Positions 16,401 through 26,423 of a DNA stretch of 64,000 nucleotides are shown here, piece by piece. Origin of the DNA: Clostridia bacterium (GTDB taxonomy: Bacteria > Bacillota > Clostridia > Oscillospirales > Acutalibacteraceae); NCBI GenBank assembly GCA_017549285.1, contig JAFYVE010000007.1:1-64000 (forward strand). Reading direction: 5' to 3'. The first letter of the stretch is position 1; every line of letters starts with the position of its first letter. The position numbers were made by a program, and so were the translations under genes. Under the pieces are notes generated by a model. It did not search any database, was not told the DNA's origin, and worked only from the letters and a program-made list of their open reading frames with translations.

Positions 16401-17627
16401 TTATTTTATTACAACCTTGATAAAGATTTTTTTACCTTTTTTAACAACAACGTATCCCTTATCAAAATCTGCCTTATTAATTACAGCAACAGGTGATGTG
16501 GGTTTAACATCATCAACAGAAACGCCGCCCTGTTCAATAAGTCTTCTGCCCTCACCCTTTGACTTTGCAATACCTGCTTTTACAAGAACTTCATTGACAG
16601 CAATTGCATCGTCAGTGAAATCATCAGCAGAAAGTTCAAATGTGGGCATTGTATCAACATTTGTGTTTGCACCAAAGAGTGACTTTGCTGTTTCCTGAGC
16701 TTTTGCAGCTTCTTCGTCACCGTGAACAAGCTTTGTGAGTTCAAATGCAAGAATTTCCTTAGCTTTATTGAGCTCACTACCCTGCCATGAATCCATCTTA
16801 TCAATTTCTTCAAGAGGAAGGAATGTAAGCATACGGATACACTTGAGAACATCTCCGTCGTCAACATTTCTCCAGTACTGATAGAATTCGTAAGGAGTTG
16901 TCTTATTGGGATCAAGCCAAACGGCACCCTTTGCTGTTTTACCCATCTTCTTTCCTTCAGAGTTAAGAAGAAGAGTGATTGTCATAGCATATGCATCTTT
17001 ACCGAGTTTCTTTCTGATAAGTTCTGTACCACCCAGCATATTTGACCACTGGTCATCGCCACCGAACTGCATATTGCAACCGTAATGCTGATAGAGATGA
17101 TAGAAGTCATAGCTTTGCATAATCATATAGTTGAATTCGAGGAATGAAAGACCTTTTTCCATTCTCTGTTTGTAACATTCTGCACGGAGCATGTTGTTAA
17201 CTGAGAAGCAATGTCCTACTTCACGAAGAACATCGATATAGTTAAGATTAAGAAGCCAGTCAGCATTATTGACCATCTGTGTTTTGCCTTCACCGAATTC
17301 AATAAATCTTTCCATCTGTTTTTTGAAGCAATTACAGTTATGCTGAATTGTTTCTGCTGTCATAACCTGACGCATATCTGTTCTGCCGGATGGGTCACCG
17401 ATCATACCTGTACCGCCACCGATAAGGGCAATAGGTCTGTTACCAGCCATCTGAAGTCTTTTCATAAGACAAAGAGCCATAAAATGACCTACATGAAGGC
17501 TGTCAGCTGTGGGGTCAAAACCAATGTAAAAAACAGCCTTACCGTTATCGATAAGTTCTCTGATTTCCTGTTCATCTGTAACCTGTGCAATAAGTCCTCT
17601 TGCAACAAGTTCGTCGTAAATTTTCAT
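16401..17627 (-). CDS. tyrS: Tyrosyl-tRNA synthetase
   Basis: This class I synthetase charges tRNA-Tyr. The HIGH motif is HVGH (residues 45-48, in FDPTADSLHVGH), and the KMSKS motif is KMGKT. The Tyr-binding FMIMQSYDFYHLY and GGDDQWSNM segments are also present, and an S4 RNA-binding domain closes the protein (KSKGEGRRLIEQGGVSVDD). The 408 residues match the bacterial TyrS of Firmicutes. It follows the isomerase-like gene by 18 bases with CGGAGG before the ATG. I see no T-box leader, because the preceding gene lies directly upstream. Confidence 0.97.
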   Translation of the reverse strand: MKIYDELVARGLIAQVTDEQEIRELIDNGKAVFYIGFDPTADSLHVGHFMALCLMKRLQMAGNRPIALIGGGTGMIGDPSGRTDMRQVMTAETIQHNCNCFKKQMERFIEFGEGKTQMVNNADWLLNLNYIDVLREVGHCFSVNNMLRAECYKQRMEKGLSFLEFNYMIMQSYDFYHLYQHYGCNMQFGGDDQWSNMLGGTELIRKKLGKDAYAMTITLLLNSEGKKMGKTAKGAVWLDPNKTTPYEFYQYWRNVDDGDVLKCIRMLTFLPLEEIDKMDSWQGSELNKAKEILAFELTKLVHGDEEAAKAQETAKSLFGANTNVDTMPTFELSADDFTDDAIAVNEVLVKAGIAKSKGEGRRLIEQGGVSVDDVKPTSPVAVINKADFDKGYVVVKKGKKIFIKVVIK

Positions 17628-17645
17628 TTTGTATATCCTCCGAAA

Positions 17646-18425
17646 TTATTTATACATTTTCATTATTTCTGCTGCAGGGTAAACATCCGAATTGAAGTCC
17701 TTTGTTGCGGCTTCAATTGAAACACGTTCACAACCTGCAAATTTCAAAGCTTCAAAAAAGCCTTTATAATCGTATTCATCAGGTGATTTCATAAATACTC
17801 GTTTCATGTCGTTACAAGGAACGGGATAAGAAATATGAGCATGTCTGAAAATCCCCTTGAGGTCTCTTACATCTTTATATGTATCACCCTCAACGTGCAT
17901 ATGGTAAAGGTCACCGAGAGTGCCTACATTAGGCATATTTATAACAGATGCAAGCATAGCACCGTCTTTTATTGTGTTGATTATATTTGATTCAGGTTTG
18001 CAGAGAGGCTCAAAAACAAAGTCAATGCCATTATCAGCAGCAATAGGAGCCGCATACTGAGAAACGAAAAATACAATCTGATTGACTGCTTTCTGAAAAC
18101 TGAAACCGTCCGGTACGCTTCTTGCACCGCCTGAGCCCATAACAACCATCTTAATTCCTGTTTCCTTCGCTCTTGCAAATCCTTTCAGAAGATATTCTTC
18201 AAGAGCTTTATAATCAACAGAGTCACCGACAATTTTCATATCACCCGGTAAAAAACAGTTTGCAGCTTCACAAGGAAGAGAATATTTTTTAAGTTCATTA
18301 TTGAAATTAAAATACTCTTCATCAGTCCATCGGGTAATACTTGTAAAATTACCTTCAATATAGTCAAAACCTGCATCAGCAGTAGCAGCTATACGGTCAG
18401 TCCCGCCACAGACACCGATTTTCAT
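17646..18425 (-). CDS. Sugar phosphate isomerase/epimerase family protein (TIM barrel)
   Basis: The 259-residue protein fits the xylose-isomerase-like TIM-barrel family: KIGVCGGTDRIAATADAGFDYIEGN at the start, VMGSGGARSVPDG and FVFEPLCKPESNIINT, then a metal-ligand strand (HAHISYPVP) and VSIEAATKDF at the end. Members isomerise or epimerise sugars, inositols or hydroxypyruvate. The precise reaction is not known. It sits between recN and tyrS in the same direction with AAGGAG before the ATG. Confidence 0.8.
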   Translation of the reverse strand: MKIGVCGGTDRIAATADAGFDYIEGNFTSITRWTDEEYFNFNNELKKYSLPCEAANCFLPGDMKIVGDSVDYKALEEYLLKGFARAKETGIKMVVMGSGGARSVPDGFSFQKAVNQIVFFVSQYAAPIAADNGIDFVFEPLCKPESNIINTIKDGAMLASVINMPNVGTLGDLYHMHVEGDTYKDVRDLKGIFRHAHISYPVPCNDMKRVFMKSPDEYDYKGFFEALKFAGCERVSIEAATKDFNSDVYPAAEIMKMYK

Positions 18426-18437
18426 AAAATCACTCCT

Positions 18438-20114
18438 TTACTTATATGCAGATGCTTCATTAAGAAGCTGTTTTGCAGATTCAAGATGAATCTTGTCCGA
18501 TTCATCACCACCGATAATTCTTGATATTTCCGCTACACGTCCGTCAGTATCAAGAGGTGTGACGGAAGTATATGTTTTTTCATCTCTGACAGCTTTTGAA
18601 ATAAGCATATGATTATCGGCATATGCCGCAATAGATGCAAGATGTGTTATGCAAAGAACCTGTCTGTTTTTTGAAACATCATAAAGTTTCTTGGCAATTT
18701 TAGTTGCAGCTCTTCCGCTGACACCTGTATCAATTTCATCAAATATCAGAGTATCGGTTTCATCTTTATCTGAAAGAACACTCTTTATTGCAAGCATAAT
18801 TCGTGATAACTCGCCGCCGGATGCAATTTTTGAAAGTGGTTTCGCTTCTTCTCCTTTATTTGCTGAAATAAGGAATTCTATATTATCAATACCTGTATCG
18901 GAAAAATCAGTTTCTTTAAAATCAGCAAAAAAGACTGTATCAGGCATATCCAGAAAACTGAGTTCTTCTCTGATTCGTTTTTCAAAAAAGGAAGCAGCCT
19001 TTTTTCTTGAATCAGAAAGTTTCAATGCAGCTTCACGGGTTATATTATCCTGTTTTATAAGCTGAGCATTGAGTTTTTGAATCAATTCATCAGAATAAGT
19101 TATATTATGCAATTCTTTTTCAGCTTTGTCAAGAAAATCAAGAATTTCTTCTTCAGTTTCACCGTATTTTTTTGATAATCTGTAAATTACGTCAAGTCTT
19201 TCTTCAATATCTGCCAATTCTCTTTCATCAAACTGAGAATTATCAATCATATTACTGATATCAGATGAATAAGCTTCGGAAGTATAAGCCATATCATTAA
19301 GAGTTTCAGCCATTGTACCTGCATCCGGAAGATACGCTGAAACAGCATTCAGAGCCCTTGCGGCATCAAAAAGAAGTGATACTGCACCGCTGAAATCATC
19401 AGAGCCATTGAGTACACAATAAGCATCGTTGAGTGAAGAAACGATTTTCTGAGAATTATTCATAGCAGTTTTTCTTGTTATCAGTTCATCTTTTTCACCG
19501 ATTCTTATATCTGCTTTTTTAATTTCATCGATCTGATATTCAAGCAAATCAATTCTTCTTGCCTTGAATGCTTCATCAAGAGTAAGTTTATTAATCTGAT
19601 TTTTAATTGACTGCAACTCATTGAAATTATCACTATAAATATTAAAAAGCTCAGAATTATCAGCAACAGAATCAATAAATGTGTAATGAAGTTCAGGTGC
19701 CATCAATTGCTGGTTATCAGACTGACCGTGAATATTCAAAAGACTCAATCCTATATTTTTAAGCATTGAAACAGTAACATTGTTACCGTTGATTTTACAG
19801 GAATTTCGTCCGTCTTTATAGAGAGTTCTTGTAATATGTAATGTATTATCACTTTCGCAGGGAATACCCATTTCCGAAAGCACAGTCTTGCTTTTTTCGG
19901 AAATATCAGTAAAGAACGCAGTAACTGTTGCTTTACTCTCCCCTGTTCTTATAAGTTCTCTTGAAGTTTTTTCACCGATAACAGCATTTATAGAATCGAT
20001 AATAATAGATTTACCCGCACCTGTTTCACCTGTCATACAGTTGAAATTATTCTTGAAATCAATTGACGCATATTCAATAATTGCAATATTTTCAATTATA
20101 ATGTTGGATAACAT
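18438..20114 (-). CDS. recN: DNA repair protein RecN
   Basis: This SMC-like ATPase acts in double-strand break repair. Walker A is MTGETGAGKSIIIDSIN at residues 30-40, long central coiled coils follow, and the ABC signature is KIASGGELSRIMLAIK. Walker B is DTLIFDEIDTGVSGRAA, and the D-loop/His-switch region is CITHLASIAAYAD. The 558 residues fit the family. The SD is weak. It follows argR by five bases, the usual argR-recN order in Firmicutes, but spoIVB and spo0A, which often follow recN, do not do so here. Confidence 0.97.
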   Translation of the reverse strand: MLSNIIIENIAIIEYASIDFKNNFNCMTGETGAGKSIIIDSINAVIGEKTSRELIRTGESKATVTAFFTDISEKSKTVLSEMGIPCESDNTLHITRTLYKDGRNSCKINGNNVTVSMLKNIGLSLLNIHGQSDNQQLMAPELHYTFIDSVADNSELFNIYSDNFNELQSIKNQINKLTLDEAFKARRIDLLEYQIDEIKKADIRIGEKDELITRKTAMNNSQKIVSSLNDAYCVLNGSDDFSGAVSLLFDAARALNAVSAYLPDAGTMAETLNDMAYTSEAYSSDISNMIDNSQFDERELADIEERLDVIYRLSKKYGETEEEILDFLDKAEKELHNITYSDELIQKLNAQLIKQDNITREAALKLSDSRKKAASFFEKRIREELSFLDMPDTVFFADFKETDFSDTGIDNIEFLISANKGEEAKPLSKIASGGELSRIMLAIKSVLSDKDETDTLIFDEIDTGVSGRAATKIAKKLYDVSKNRQVLCITHLASIAAYADNHMLISKAVRDEKTYTSVTPLDTDGRVAEISRIIGGDESDKIHLESAKQLLNEASAYK

Positions 20115-20119
20115 ATCAA

Positions 20120-20575
20120 TCAGCCCTTGGATTTAAAAAGTGAATCAATTTCTCTTTTTGTATTCTGTGCCGCACGTTCTGTTCTGCATAAAATGAATAT
20201 TGTATCATCGCCTGCAATTGTTCCGAGAACTTCTGAAATTTCAAGTGCATCAATTGCGGCACACGCTGCCTGAGCAGTACCGGGATGGCATTTAAGCATA
20301 CATATATTCTGTGCATAATCAGAATATGTTACTGATTGAGTAAAGATGGCTGAATATTTCATATATTTTTCATCAGAACTTGTTGCAAGAGAATATTTAT
20401 ACTGACCTGCTGATGAAGGATGTTTTACAAGTCTTAATTCCTTTATATCTCTTGAAACGGTAGCCTGAGTAACTTCAACACCACAATCAAGAAGTTTCTG
20501 AAGGAGTTCTTCCTGAGTACTTATATCATATTTATCTATCAATTCAAGTATTTTTGCGTGTCTGTCTTTTTTCAT
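20120..20575 (-). CDS. argR: Arginine repressor ArgR/AhrC
   Basis: The 151-residue transcription factor represses arginine synthesis and can activate catabolism when arginine is bound. The N-terminal winged helix has KILELIDKYDISTQEELLQKLLDCGVEVTQATVSRDIKELRLVK. The C-terminal arginine-binding/hexamer domain has the GTIAGDDTIFILCRTE motif. The ATG at 20575 is preferred because AAAGGTG lies six bases upstream; GTG/ATG codons two to three positions earlier overlap this SD. It lies 12 bases downstream of nadK. Confidence 0.93.
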   Translation of the reverse strand: MKKDRHAKILELIDKYDISTQEELLQKLLDCGVEVTQATVSRDIKELRLVKHPSSAGQYKYSLATSSDEKYMKYSAIFTQSVTYSDYAQNICMLKCHPGTAQAACAAIDALEISEVLGTIAGDDTIFILCRTERAAQNTKREIDSLFKSKG

Positions 20576-20587
20576 ATACATCACCTT

Positions 20588-21436
20588 TTACTTGTTTATC
20601 ATTTTTTTATGAAGAATTTCCATAAATGTATCGTCTTTTAGACGAATAAACTTGACTTTCTTTTCTGCTTTTCTGATTTTGGCACCGTAAGAAGCTCTGA
20701 ATTCAAAAGAATTTCTTCCGTCACACGATAACAAAATATCTGTTTTTCCGGGATTGATAATATGGAATTCAGAATCAGCGCTGAAGATAACAGTTCTTTC
20801 AACAAGAGAGTGAGGACAAACAGGAGTAAGAACAATACTCTCTATTCTCGGGTCAACAATTGGTCCACCTGCTGCAAGATTATATGCAGTTGAGCCGGAT
20901 GGAGTTGCAACAATAAGCCCGTCTGAATTATATCTGTTGATAAAACGATAATCACAATAAAAATCAAGTGAAGTGAGTTTGATTTCAGCACCTCTTGCAA
21001 AAACTACATCATTGATACAATATTCTTCAAGAACAGGTCTGTTGAGTTCATCAAAAACACGAACATTGAGAACCATTCGTTCTTCGATATAATACTGATT
21101 GGTAATCAGTTTATTAAGAAGAAGCATTTCATCAGTTTCAAGATCCATAAGATAAGCAAGATTGCCTGCATTGATTCCCAGAACAGGAATTTCGTATGGT
21201 AAAACAATATTTGCAGCTCTTATCATTGTACCGTCACCACCGATTGCAATAAGCACATCGGCAAATTCTGATAATTTATCACGAGAAATAATCTTATATC
21301 TGAATTCATCAGGGAAAAAATCATCTTCGGCAAGAAATGAAAATGATATATTAAGTTTTTCAAGAGCATTGCATAATTTTACTGTTGTTTCATATGCTGT
21401 TTCTCTTGTGAAATTCGGCATTAATACAACTTTCAT
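20588..21436 (-). CDS. nadK: NAD kinase
   Basis: This enzyme phosphorylates NAD to [17 protein letters not shown] carries the GGDG motif, and [14 protein letters not shown] follows. The conserved NE/D-type segment is NDVVFARG, and the ATP-binding region has [25 protein letters not shown]. The ATG at 21436 has AGGTGG upstream, so 282 residues. A GTG three codons earlier is in frame but overlaps the SD. It belongs to the tlyA-nadK-argR-recN run. Confidence 0.95.
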   Translation of the reverse strand: MKVVLMPNFTRETAYETTVKLCNALEKLNISFSFLAEDDFFPDEFRYKIISRDKLSEFADVLIAIGGDGTMIRAANIVLPYEIPVLGINAGNLAYLMDLETDEMLLLNKLITNQYYIEERMVLNVRVFDELNRPVLEEYCINDVVFARGAEIKLTSLDFYCDYRFINRYNSDGLIVATPSGSTAYNLAAGGPIVDPRIESIVLTPVCPHSLVERTVIFSADSEFHIINPGKTDILLSCDGRNSFEFRASYGAKIRKAEKKVKFIRLKDDTFMEILHKKMINK

Positions 21437-21450
21437 AATAACCACCTGAT

Positions 21451-22251
21451 TTACTTATCAAGTTCTTCGTGTGAAGCAATAACAACCTGAGAAATATCAA
21501 CATCGGCATTTTCCTGTCTGTTGATGCCAAGGTGAATAAGATATTCAATATTTCCTTCGGGTCCTTTTATGGGAGAATAATCAAGCCCGAGAACATTATA
21601 TCCGTTGCTTATTGCAAACTCGTATATTTTGGAAATAACTTCTTCGTGAACTGCCTTATCTCTGACAACACCCTTTTTGCCTACTTTTTCTCTGCCTGCT
21701 TCAAACTGAGGTTTGATAAGGCAGACCCCTTCTCCGTTTTCTGAAAGAAGATTTTTTAAAGCGGGAAGAACAAGTGTAAGAGAAATAAATGAAACATCAA
21801 CAGAGAAAAATTCAATTTTATCGGGTACCTGCTCATCAGTGACATAACGGATATTGGTTCTTTCAAGATTGACAACCCTTGAATCACTTCTGAGTTTCCA
21901 AGCAAGCTGACCGTAACCCACATCAACGCTGTAAACTTTTGAAGCACCATTCTGAAGCATACAATCAGTAAAACCACCCGTAGATGCACCAACATCCATA
22001 CAGATTTTACCATTCAGAGTTATCGGAAATGACGCCATAGCTTTTTTAAGCTTATGACCGCCACGGCTTACAAATTCACTTGTTCCTCTGACTTCAATTG
22101 TATCCTTTTCAGTAACAGTCATTCCGGCTTTAGTAGCTTTCATACCGTTGACATAAACCTGACCTGCCATAATAAAAGCTTTTGCTTTTTCTCTGCTTTC
22201 TGTAAGTCCGAGTTCAAATATTCTTGTATCAAGTCTTAATTTTTCAGTCAT
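21451..22251 (-). CDS. tlyA: TlyA-family rRNA methyltransferase
   Basis: This protein joins an N-terminal S4 RNA-binding domain ([25 protein letters not shown]) to an FtsJ/RrmJ-type methyltransferase domain ([20 protein letters not shown] for SAM binding). It has the catalytic K-D-K-E-like residues of 2'-O-methyltransferases and [11 protein letters not shown] near the end. TlyA methylates cytidines of 16S and 23S rRNA (and influences capreomycin sensitivity in some species). The 266 residues match. Its ATG overlaps the dxs stop by one base (TAATG), implying translational coupling. Confidence 0.93.
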   Translation of the reverse strand: MTEKLRLDTRIFELGLTESREKAKAFIMAGQVYVNGMKATKAGMTVTEKDTIEVRGTSEFVSRGGHKLKKAMASFPITLNGKICMDVGASTGGFTDCMLQNGASKVYSVDVGYGQLAWKLRSDSRVVNLERTNIRYVTDEQVPDKIEFFSVDVSFISLTLVLPALKNLLSENGEGVCLIKPQFEAGREKVGKKGVVRDKAVHEEVISKIYEFAISNGYNVLGLDYSPIKGPEGNIEYLIHLGINRQENADVDISQVVIASHEELDK

Positions 22252-24119
22252 TAAGATATTACCTCTTGTATATATCGGGAAATTGACTCCTCATCGAAGC
22301 CGTATTCTTTTAATAATATTTCAGCTGTTGCATGCTGAACAAATTTATCGTCAACAGCTTTAAGACAGAATTTTCCGTCAAAATCAGCATTTGTAAGCAT
22401 CATATTGAAAATTTCACCGCAACCGCCTGATTTTTCACCTTCTTCATAAAAGAAAACATAAGAACAATTCATAACATTTTCAACTGCTTTTACAGGAATC
22501 GGTTTTATTTTATTGAGCTTTATAATTTTAACTGAAATATCAGACTCATTCAATATATTTTTTGCTTTTGCTGATGCAGAAAAAAGTCTGCCGTAAGTAA
22601 CAATGGCAATTTCACTATCGTGATTACCATATACATCAAAATCTTCAAACGAAGGAACGAAATCTTCAGGTAGCTGAGGTTCAGCCCCCTTGAACATTCT
22701 GACAGCTGTAACTGCAGGTTCGTGATATAACGCCTTGACAAACGAATTTCTCATTTCGCTGTATAAAGTCGGCGAGAAAACCGTAATGTCCGGAATTGTG
22801 TTAAGAAACGGAACATCAAGCAGACCGTGATGTGTTTCACCGTCACCTGTTACAAATCCTGATCTATCGATTGCAATTACAATTTTTAGTTTCTGCAAGG
22901 CTGCATCGTGAACAATCTGATCATATGCTCTCTGAAGAAATGCAGAATAAACAGCAAAAACCGGAAGCATTCCACCTTTGGCAAGACCGGAACAAAAAGT
23001 AATTGCGTGTTCCTCTGCTATACCTACATCAAAAAATCTTGACGGAAACAGTTTTTCAAAAGTGTCAAGTCCGGTACCGAGTGACATTGCTGCTGTAACA
23101 GCACATACACGTCTGTCATTACCTGCAAAATTGCACAGAAGTGAACCGAATTCATTTGAAAATGATGTACCCGAACTTATTGATTCACCTGTATCAATAT
23201 CGAATTTGGAAATACCGTGAAAAACACTCGGTTCAAGCTCAGCAAAGTTATATCCTTTACCTTTTGTTGTTTTGATATGCAGAAGAATAGGATAATTTGC
23301 AGACTTTGCGGCTTCGAGAGCATCTCTGAGTACTTCAATATTGTGTCCGTCAATCGGTCCCATATATCTGAAACCGAGATCTTCAAACATTGTACTTGAT
23401 TTATAAAAAAGTCTTTTAAGACCAGTTTTTAATCTGAATATAGAATCTGAAAGTCTTGAGCCGAAAAGAGGGATTTTATTAATCATTTGTTCGGTCTTTG
23501 CTTTCATTCTGAAATAAGAAGGACGGGCTTTTATAACGGCAAGATGTTGGGCAAGAGAGCCGACATTTTTTGAAATAGACATATCATTATCATTAAGAAT
23601 AACAATAAGCCTTGAACGCTCTCTGCCAGCATTATTAAGGGCTTCGTAAACCATACCACCCGTAAATGCACCGTCACCTATAACAGCAATTGCAGTATTC
23701 TTATTCCCTTTTATTTTGTTTGCCTGAGCAATACCGTATGCAGCTGAAACAGAAGTACTGCTGTGACCGCTGAAAAACGTATCGTGCTCACTTTCGTCAG
23801 GTGATGAAAAACCTGATAATCCTCCGTACTGTCTGAGTGTTTTTATTCTGTCATATCTTCCTGTAAGAAGTTTATGAACATAAACCTGATGACCAACATC
23901 CCAGACTATTTTATCGTGAGGAGAATTGAATACTTTATGAAGAGCAATTGTAAGTTCAACAACACCGAGATTAGAGGCAAGATGTCCGCCTGTTTCAGAT
24001 ACGGTTTCTATAAGAACTTTTCTGATTTCTTCTGCAAGAGTTTGCAGTTCATTGTCAGAAAGCTTCTTTATATCGGAAGGTTTCTTTATACCTTCAAGTA
24101 AACTTTCATTTTTTTCCAT
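22251..24119 (-). CDS. dxs: 1-deoxy-D-xylulose-5-phosphate synthase
   Basis: This thiamine-diphosphate enzyme makes the first intermediate of the MEP isoprenoid pathway from pyruvate and glyceraldehyde-3-phosphate. HLASNLGVVELTIALH and DVGHQVYVHKLLTGR form the opening. The ThDP-binding GDGAFTGGMVYEALNNAG ends in ILNDNDMSIS. FFDVGIAEEHAITFCSGLA carries the catalytic Glu, and DRSGFVTGDGETHHG is the substrate region. The 622 residues are standard. It lies 27 bases after ispA, so two isoprenoid enzymes are in one operon. AGGTG precedes the ATG. Confidence 0.97.
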   Translation of the reverse strand: MEKNESLLEGIKKPSDIKKLSDNELQTLAEEIRKVLIETVSETGGHLASNLGVVELTIALHKVFNSPHDKIVWDVGHQVYVHKLLTGRYDRIKTLRQYGGLSGFSSPDESEHDTFFSGHSSTSVSAAYGIAQANKIKGNKNTAIAVIGDGAFTGGMVYEALNNAGRERSRLIVILNDNDMSISKNVGSLAQHLAVIKARPSYFRMKAKTEQMINKIPLFGSRLSDSIFRLKTGLKRLFYKSSTMFEDLGFRYMGPIDGHNIEVLRDALEAAKSANYPILLHIKTTKGKGYNFAELEPSVFHGISKFDIDTGESISSGTSFSNEFGSLLCNFAGNDRRVCAVTAAMSLGTGLDTFEKLFPSRFFDVGIAEEHAITFCSGLAKGGMLPVFAVYSAFLQRAYDQIVHDAALQKLKIVIAIDRSGFVTGDGETHHGLLDVPFLNTIPDITVFSPTLYSEMRNSFVKALYHEPAVTAVRMFKGAEPQLPEDFVPSFEDFDVYGNHDSEIAIVTYGRLFSASAKAKNILNESDISVKIIKLNKIKPIPVKAVENVMNCSYVFFYEEGEKSGGCGEIFNMMLTNADFDGKFCLKAVDDKFVQHATAEILLKEYGFDEESISRYIQEVIS

Positions 24120-24146
24120 AATATCACCTATTATGATAAAACTGAA

Positions 24147-25004
24147 TTAAGACTGTCTGTTTAATAGTAATGATGCAAAATGTTTGAGGACGGAAGTATC
24201 CCCATCTATTTCTTCGAGTGCATCAAGAGCTTTCTGTGTGTATGCAGAAGCCTGCCTGCGTGCTTCCTCGAGTCCGAGTAAAGAAACATATGTTGATTTA
24301 CCGGAAATAATATCGCTATTATGTTCGCCTTCAAGAAAATCAAGAACATCATCAATTATCTGAAAAGCAATTCCGAGATTTTCTGCAAATTTAACTGCAG
24401 AAGGGATATATTCATATTTATCAGCACCTATACAGCCGAGAACACACGCAGAAGTGATAAGTGCAGATGTTTTAAGCTTGTCCATAAGGAAAAGAGAATT
24501 TAAGTCAAGTGACTTATTTTCACCCTCAAGGTCAATTATCTGCCCACCTATCATACCGTTTGAACCTGCATATGCTGATAATTCACGGACAGCATCAATC
24601 ATCTGTTTTGATGAAAGATCTGCTGAAGCAATACATGAAAAAGCGTGTGTAAGAAGTGCATCACCTGCAAGAAGAGCGTTTGCTTCACCGTATTTTTTAT
24701 GGGATGCAGGTTTGCCTCGTCTGAAATCATCGTTATCCATACAAGGTAAATCATCGTGAATAAGTGAATATGTATGAATAAACTCAACTGCAATTGCAAA
24801 CGGAAGCATTTTTTCAACATCACCGCCGAGAATACGGCAGAATTCAAGAGCAAGAACAGGTCTGACTCTCTTGCCGCCTGATTCAAGAGAATATTTCATA
24901 GCTTCTTCAATTACGGAATACTCAGGTGATACTTCAGGAACAAAAGACATTATTCTGTTTTCAATAAGATCGATATGGTTTTTAATGATGATATCAGAAT
25001 TCAT
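24147..25004 (-). CDS. ispA: Polyprenyl synthetase (farnesyl diphosphate synthase)
   Basis: This prenyl chain elongase condenses IPP with allylic diphosphates. The first Asp-rich motif is DDLPCMDNDDFRRGKPASHK. The second is FQIIDDVLDFLE. The ESGGKRVRPVL substrate-binding segment is present at the N-terminus. The start at 25004 (NSDIIIKNHIDLIE) gives 285 residues, a normal FPP synthase length; the upstream extension of the frame overlaps xseB and is not real. It overlaps the xseB stop by 11 bases, so it is coupled to it. Confidence 0.92.
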   Translation of the reverse strand: MNSDIIIKNHIDLIENRIMSFVPEVSPEYSVIEEAMKYSLESGGKRVRPVLALEFCRILGGDVEKMLPFAIAVEFIHTYSLIHDDLPCMDNDDFRRGKPASHKKYGEANALLAGDALLTHAFSCIASADLSSKQMIDAVRELSAYAGSNGMIGGQIIDLEGENKSLDLNSLFLMDKLKTSALITSACVLGCIGADKYEYIPSAVKFAENLGIAFQIIDDVLDFLEGEHNSDIISGKSTYVSLLGLEEARRQASAYTQKALDALEEIDGDTSVLKHFASLLLNRQS

Positions 25005-25203
25005 CGTCTGCACCTTCTTTATCTGAAATTTCACTAATTTTAAGTTTTGCGTTTTCGAGGAGTGCCGTACAGTAACCTGAGAGCTTTGTAGCCTCATCAT
25101 AAAGCTTTACTGTGTCTTCAAGAGGCATATCACATTTTTCAAGTTTAAGAACAATTTCTTCAAGTTTTTTTACGGCTTCTTCATATTTCATATTCTTTTT
25201 CAT
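24994..25203 (-). CDS. xseB: Exodeoxyribonuclease VII small subunit
   Basis: The 69-residue protein has the YEEAVKKLEEIVLKLEKCDMPLEDTVKLYDEA signature of the XseB coiled-coil subunit. It binds XseA and is needed for processive degradation of single-stranded DNA. It overlaps the xseA stop by four bases and the ispA start by 11, typical of a translationally coupled xseAB-ispA unit. Confidence 0.95.
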   Translation of the reverse strand: MKKNMKYEEAVKKLEEIVLKLEKCDMPLEDTVKLYDEATKLSGYCTALLENAKLKISEISDKEGADDEF

Positions 25204-26423
25204 AAAGATTGCTCCGTCAGTTCAATATTATTAACATTACAGAAAACTTTACCGTCTTTAAACTCCATACTAATAAAATCATCAGCACAAAGTTCAGCTG
25301 CAAGTAAAACTTTTTTATCATTTTTATAAACAGGGATAAAACCTTTTTCTATCATATAATAAGGATTCAGCAACTGCAATTTTTCACAAAATACATTTAA
25401 TGAAGCATCTTTCTGTGAAATATAATTATCAATTGCAGCTCCGAGTCTGAATTCAAGAGAATTAATATATACAAATCGATTTTCAAGAATTCTTACCGGA
25501 TCAAATGCTTTAAGTCGTTGTGACAAATTAAAAATAAAATCTGAGTGTTCCTCTATTTTATCATTCATAGCTTTATCAAGCCTGTAAAGAAGAGAATCGG
25601 TATACTGAATGAGTTCAAGAATATCAGGAACGGCAATTTCTGCAGCAGCAGACGGTGTGGGAGCTCTTAAATCAGCAACAAAATCACAAAGAGTGAAATC
25701 AGTTTCGTGACCAATGCCGGTTATAACAGGAATACGTGAATTAAAAATTGCTCTTACAAGCTGTTCATCATTATAGCCCCAGAGATCTTCGATCGATCCT
25801 CCACCTCGTCCGAGAATTATAACATCAATATCATCTCTGTTATTAACATTATTCAGAGCATCGATATTTTCTTTTGCACAATTGACACCCTGGACTGCAA
25901 CAGGACAGAAAACAATCTCACAAAGAGGATATCTTCTTGAAATAACATTCAGAATATCTTGTAGAGCAGCACCGACAGGTGATGTAAGAACTGCAATTCT
26001 CTGAGGAAATTTCGGAACAGGTTTTTTATTTTCAACATCAAAAAGACCTTCAGCTGAAAGTTTCTTTTTAAGTTGTTCAAAAGCAATCATAAGTGAACCT
26101 GCACCTTCAGGTTCCATTGTATCAGCATAAATCTGATAAACGCCGTCTCTTTCAAAAACAGAAACTCTGCCTGTTATAATTACCCTCATACCGTTTTCGG
26201 GACGGAATCTGAGATTTTTTGCATTCCCCGCAAACATAACGGCTTTTACAGAAGAAAATTCATCTTTGACAGAAAAATAAAGGTGTCCTGTCTTATAATG
26301 ATTTACAAAATTGGATATTTCACCGATAATACAAACACGACGAAGAACATCGTCTGATTCAATCAACATTTTTACATAAGTATTAAGTTGTGAAACAGTC
26401 AATGCAGCCTTGTCTGAAATCAT
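25200..26423 (-). CDS. xseA: Exodeoxyribonuclease VII large subunit
   Basis: An N-terminal OB-fold (VCIIGEISNFVNHYKTGHLYFSVKDEFSSVKAVMF) precedes the catalytic core. The core shows AVLTSPVGAALQDILNVISRRYPLC, DVIILGRGGGSIEDLWGYNDEQLVRAIF and GIGHETDFTLCDFVADLRAPTPSAAAE. The protein has about 407 residues. The ATG at 26423 has AAGGAG about ten bases upstream; an in-frame TTG two codons earlier is too close to it. The ATG overlaps the stop codon of the tsaD-like gene (ATGA). Confidence 0.96.
   Translation of the reverse strand: MISDKAALTVSQLNTYVKMLIESDDVLRRVCIIGEISNFVNHYKTGHLYFSVKDEFSSVKAVMFAGNAKNLRFRPENGMRVIITGRVSVFERDGVYQIYADTMEPEGAGSLMIAFEQLKKKLSAEGLFDVENKKPVPKFPQRIAVLTSPVGAALQDILNVISRRYPLCEIVFCPVAVQGVNCAKENIDALNNVNNRDDIDVIILGRGGGSIEDLWGYNDEQLVRAIFNSRIPVITGIGHETDFTLCDFVADLRAPTPSAAAEIAVPDILELIQYTDSLLYRLDKAMNDKIEEHSDFIFNLSQRLKAFDPVRILENRFVYINSLEFRLGAAIDNYISQKDASLNVFCEKLQLLNPYYMIEKGFIPVYKNDKKVLLAAELCADDFISMEFKDGKVFCNVNNIELTEQSL

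Noticed and set aside
16401-18437. T-box leader of tyrS
   Set aside because: The upstream gene is only 18 bases away, leaving no room for a specifier loop and antiterminator, and no T-box core was seen.
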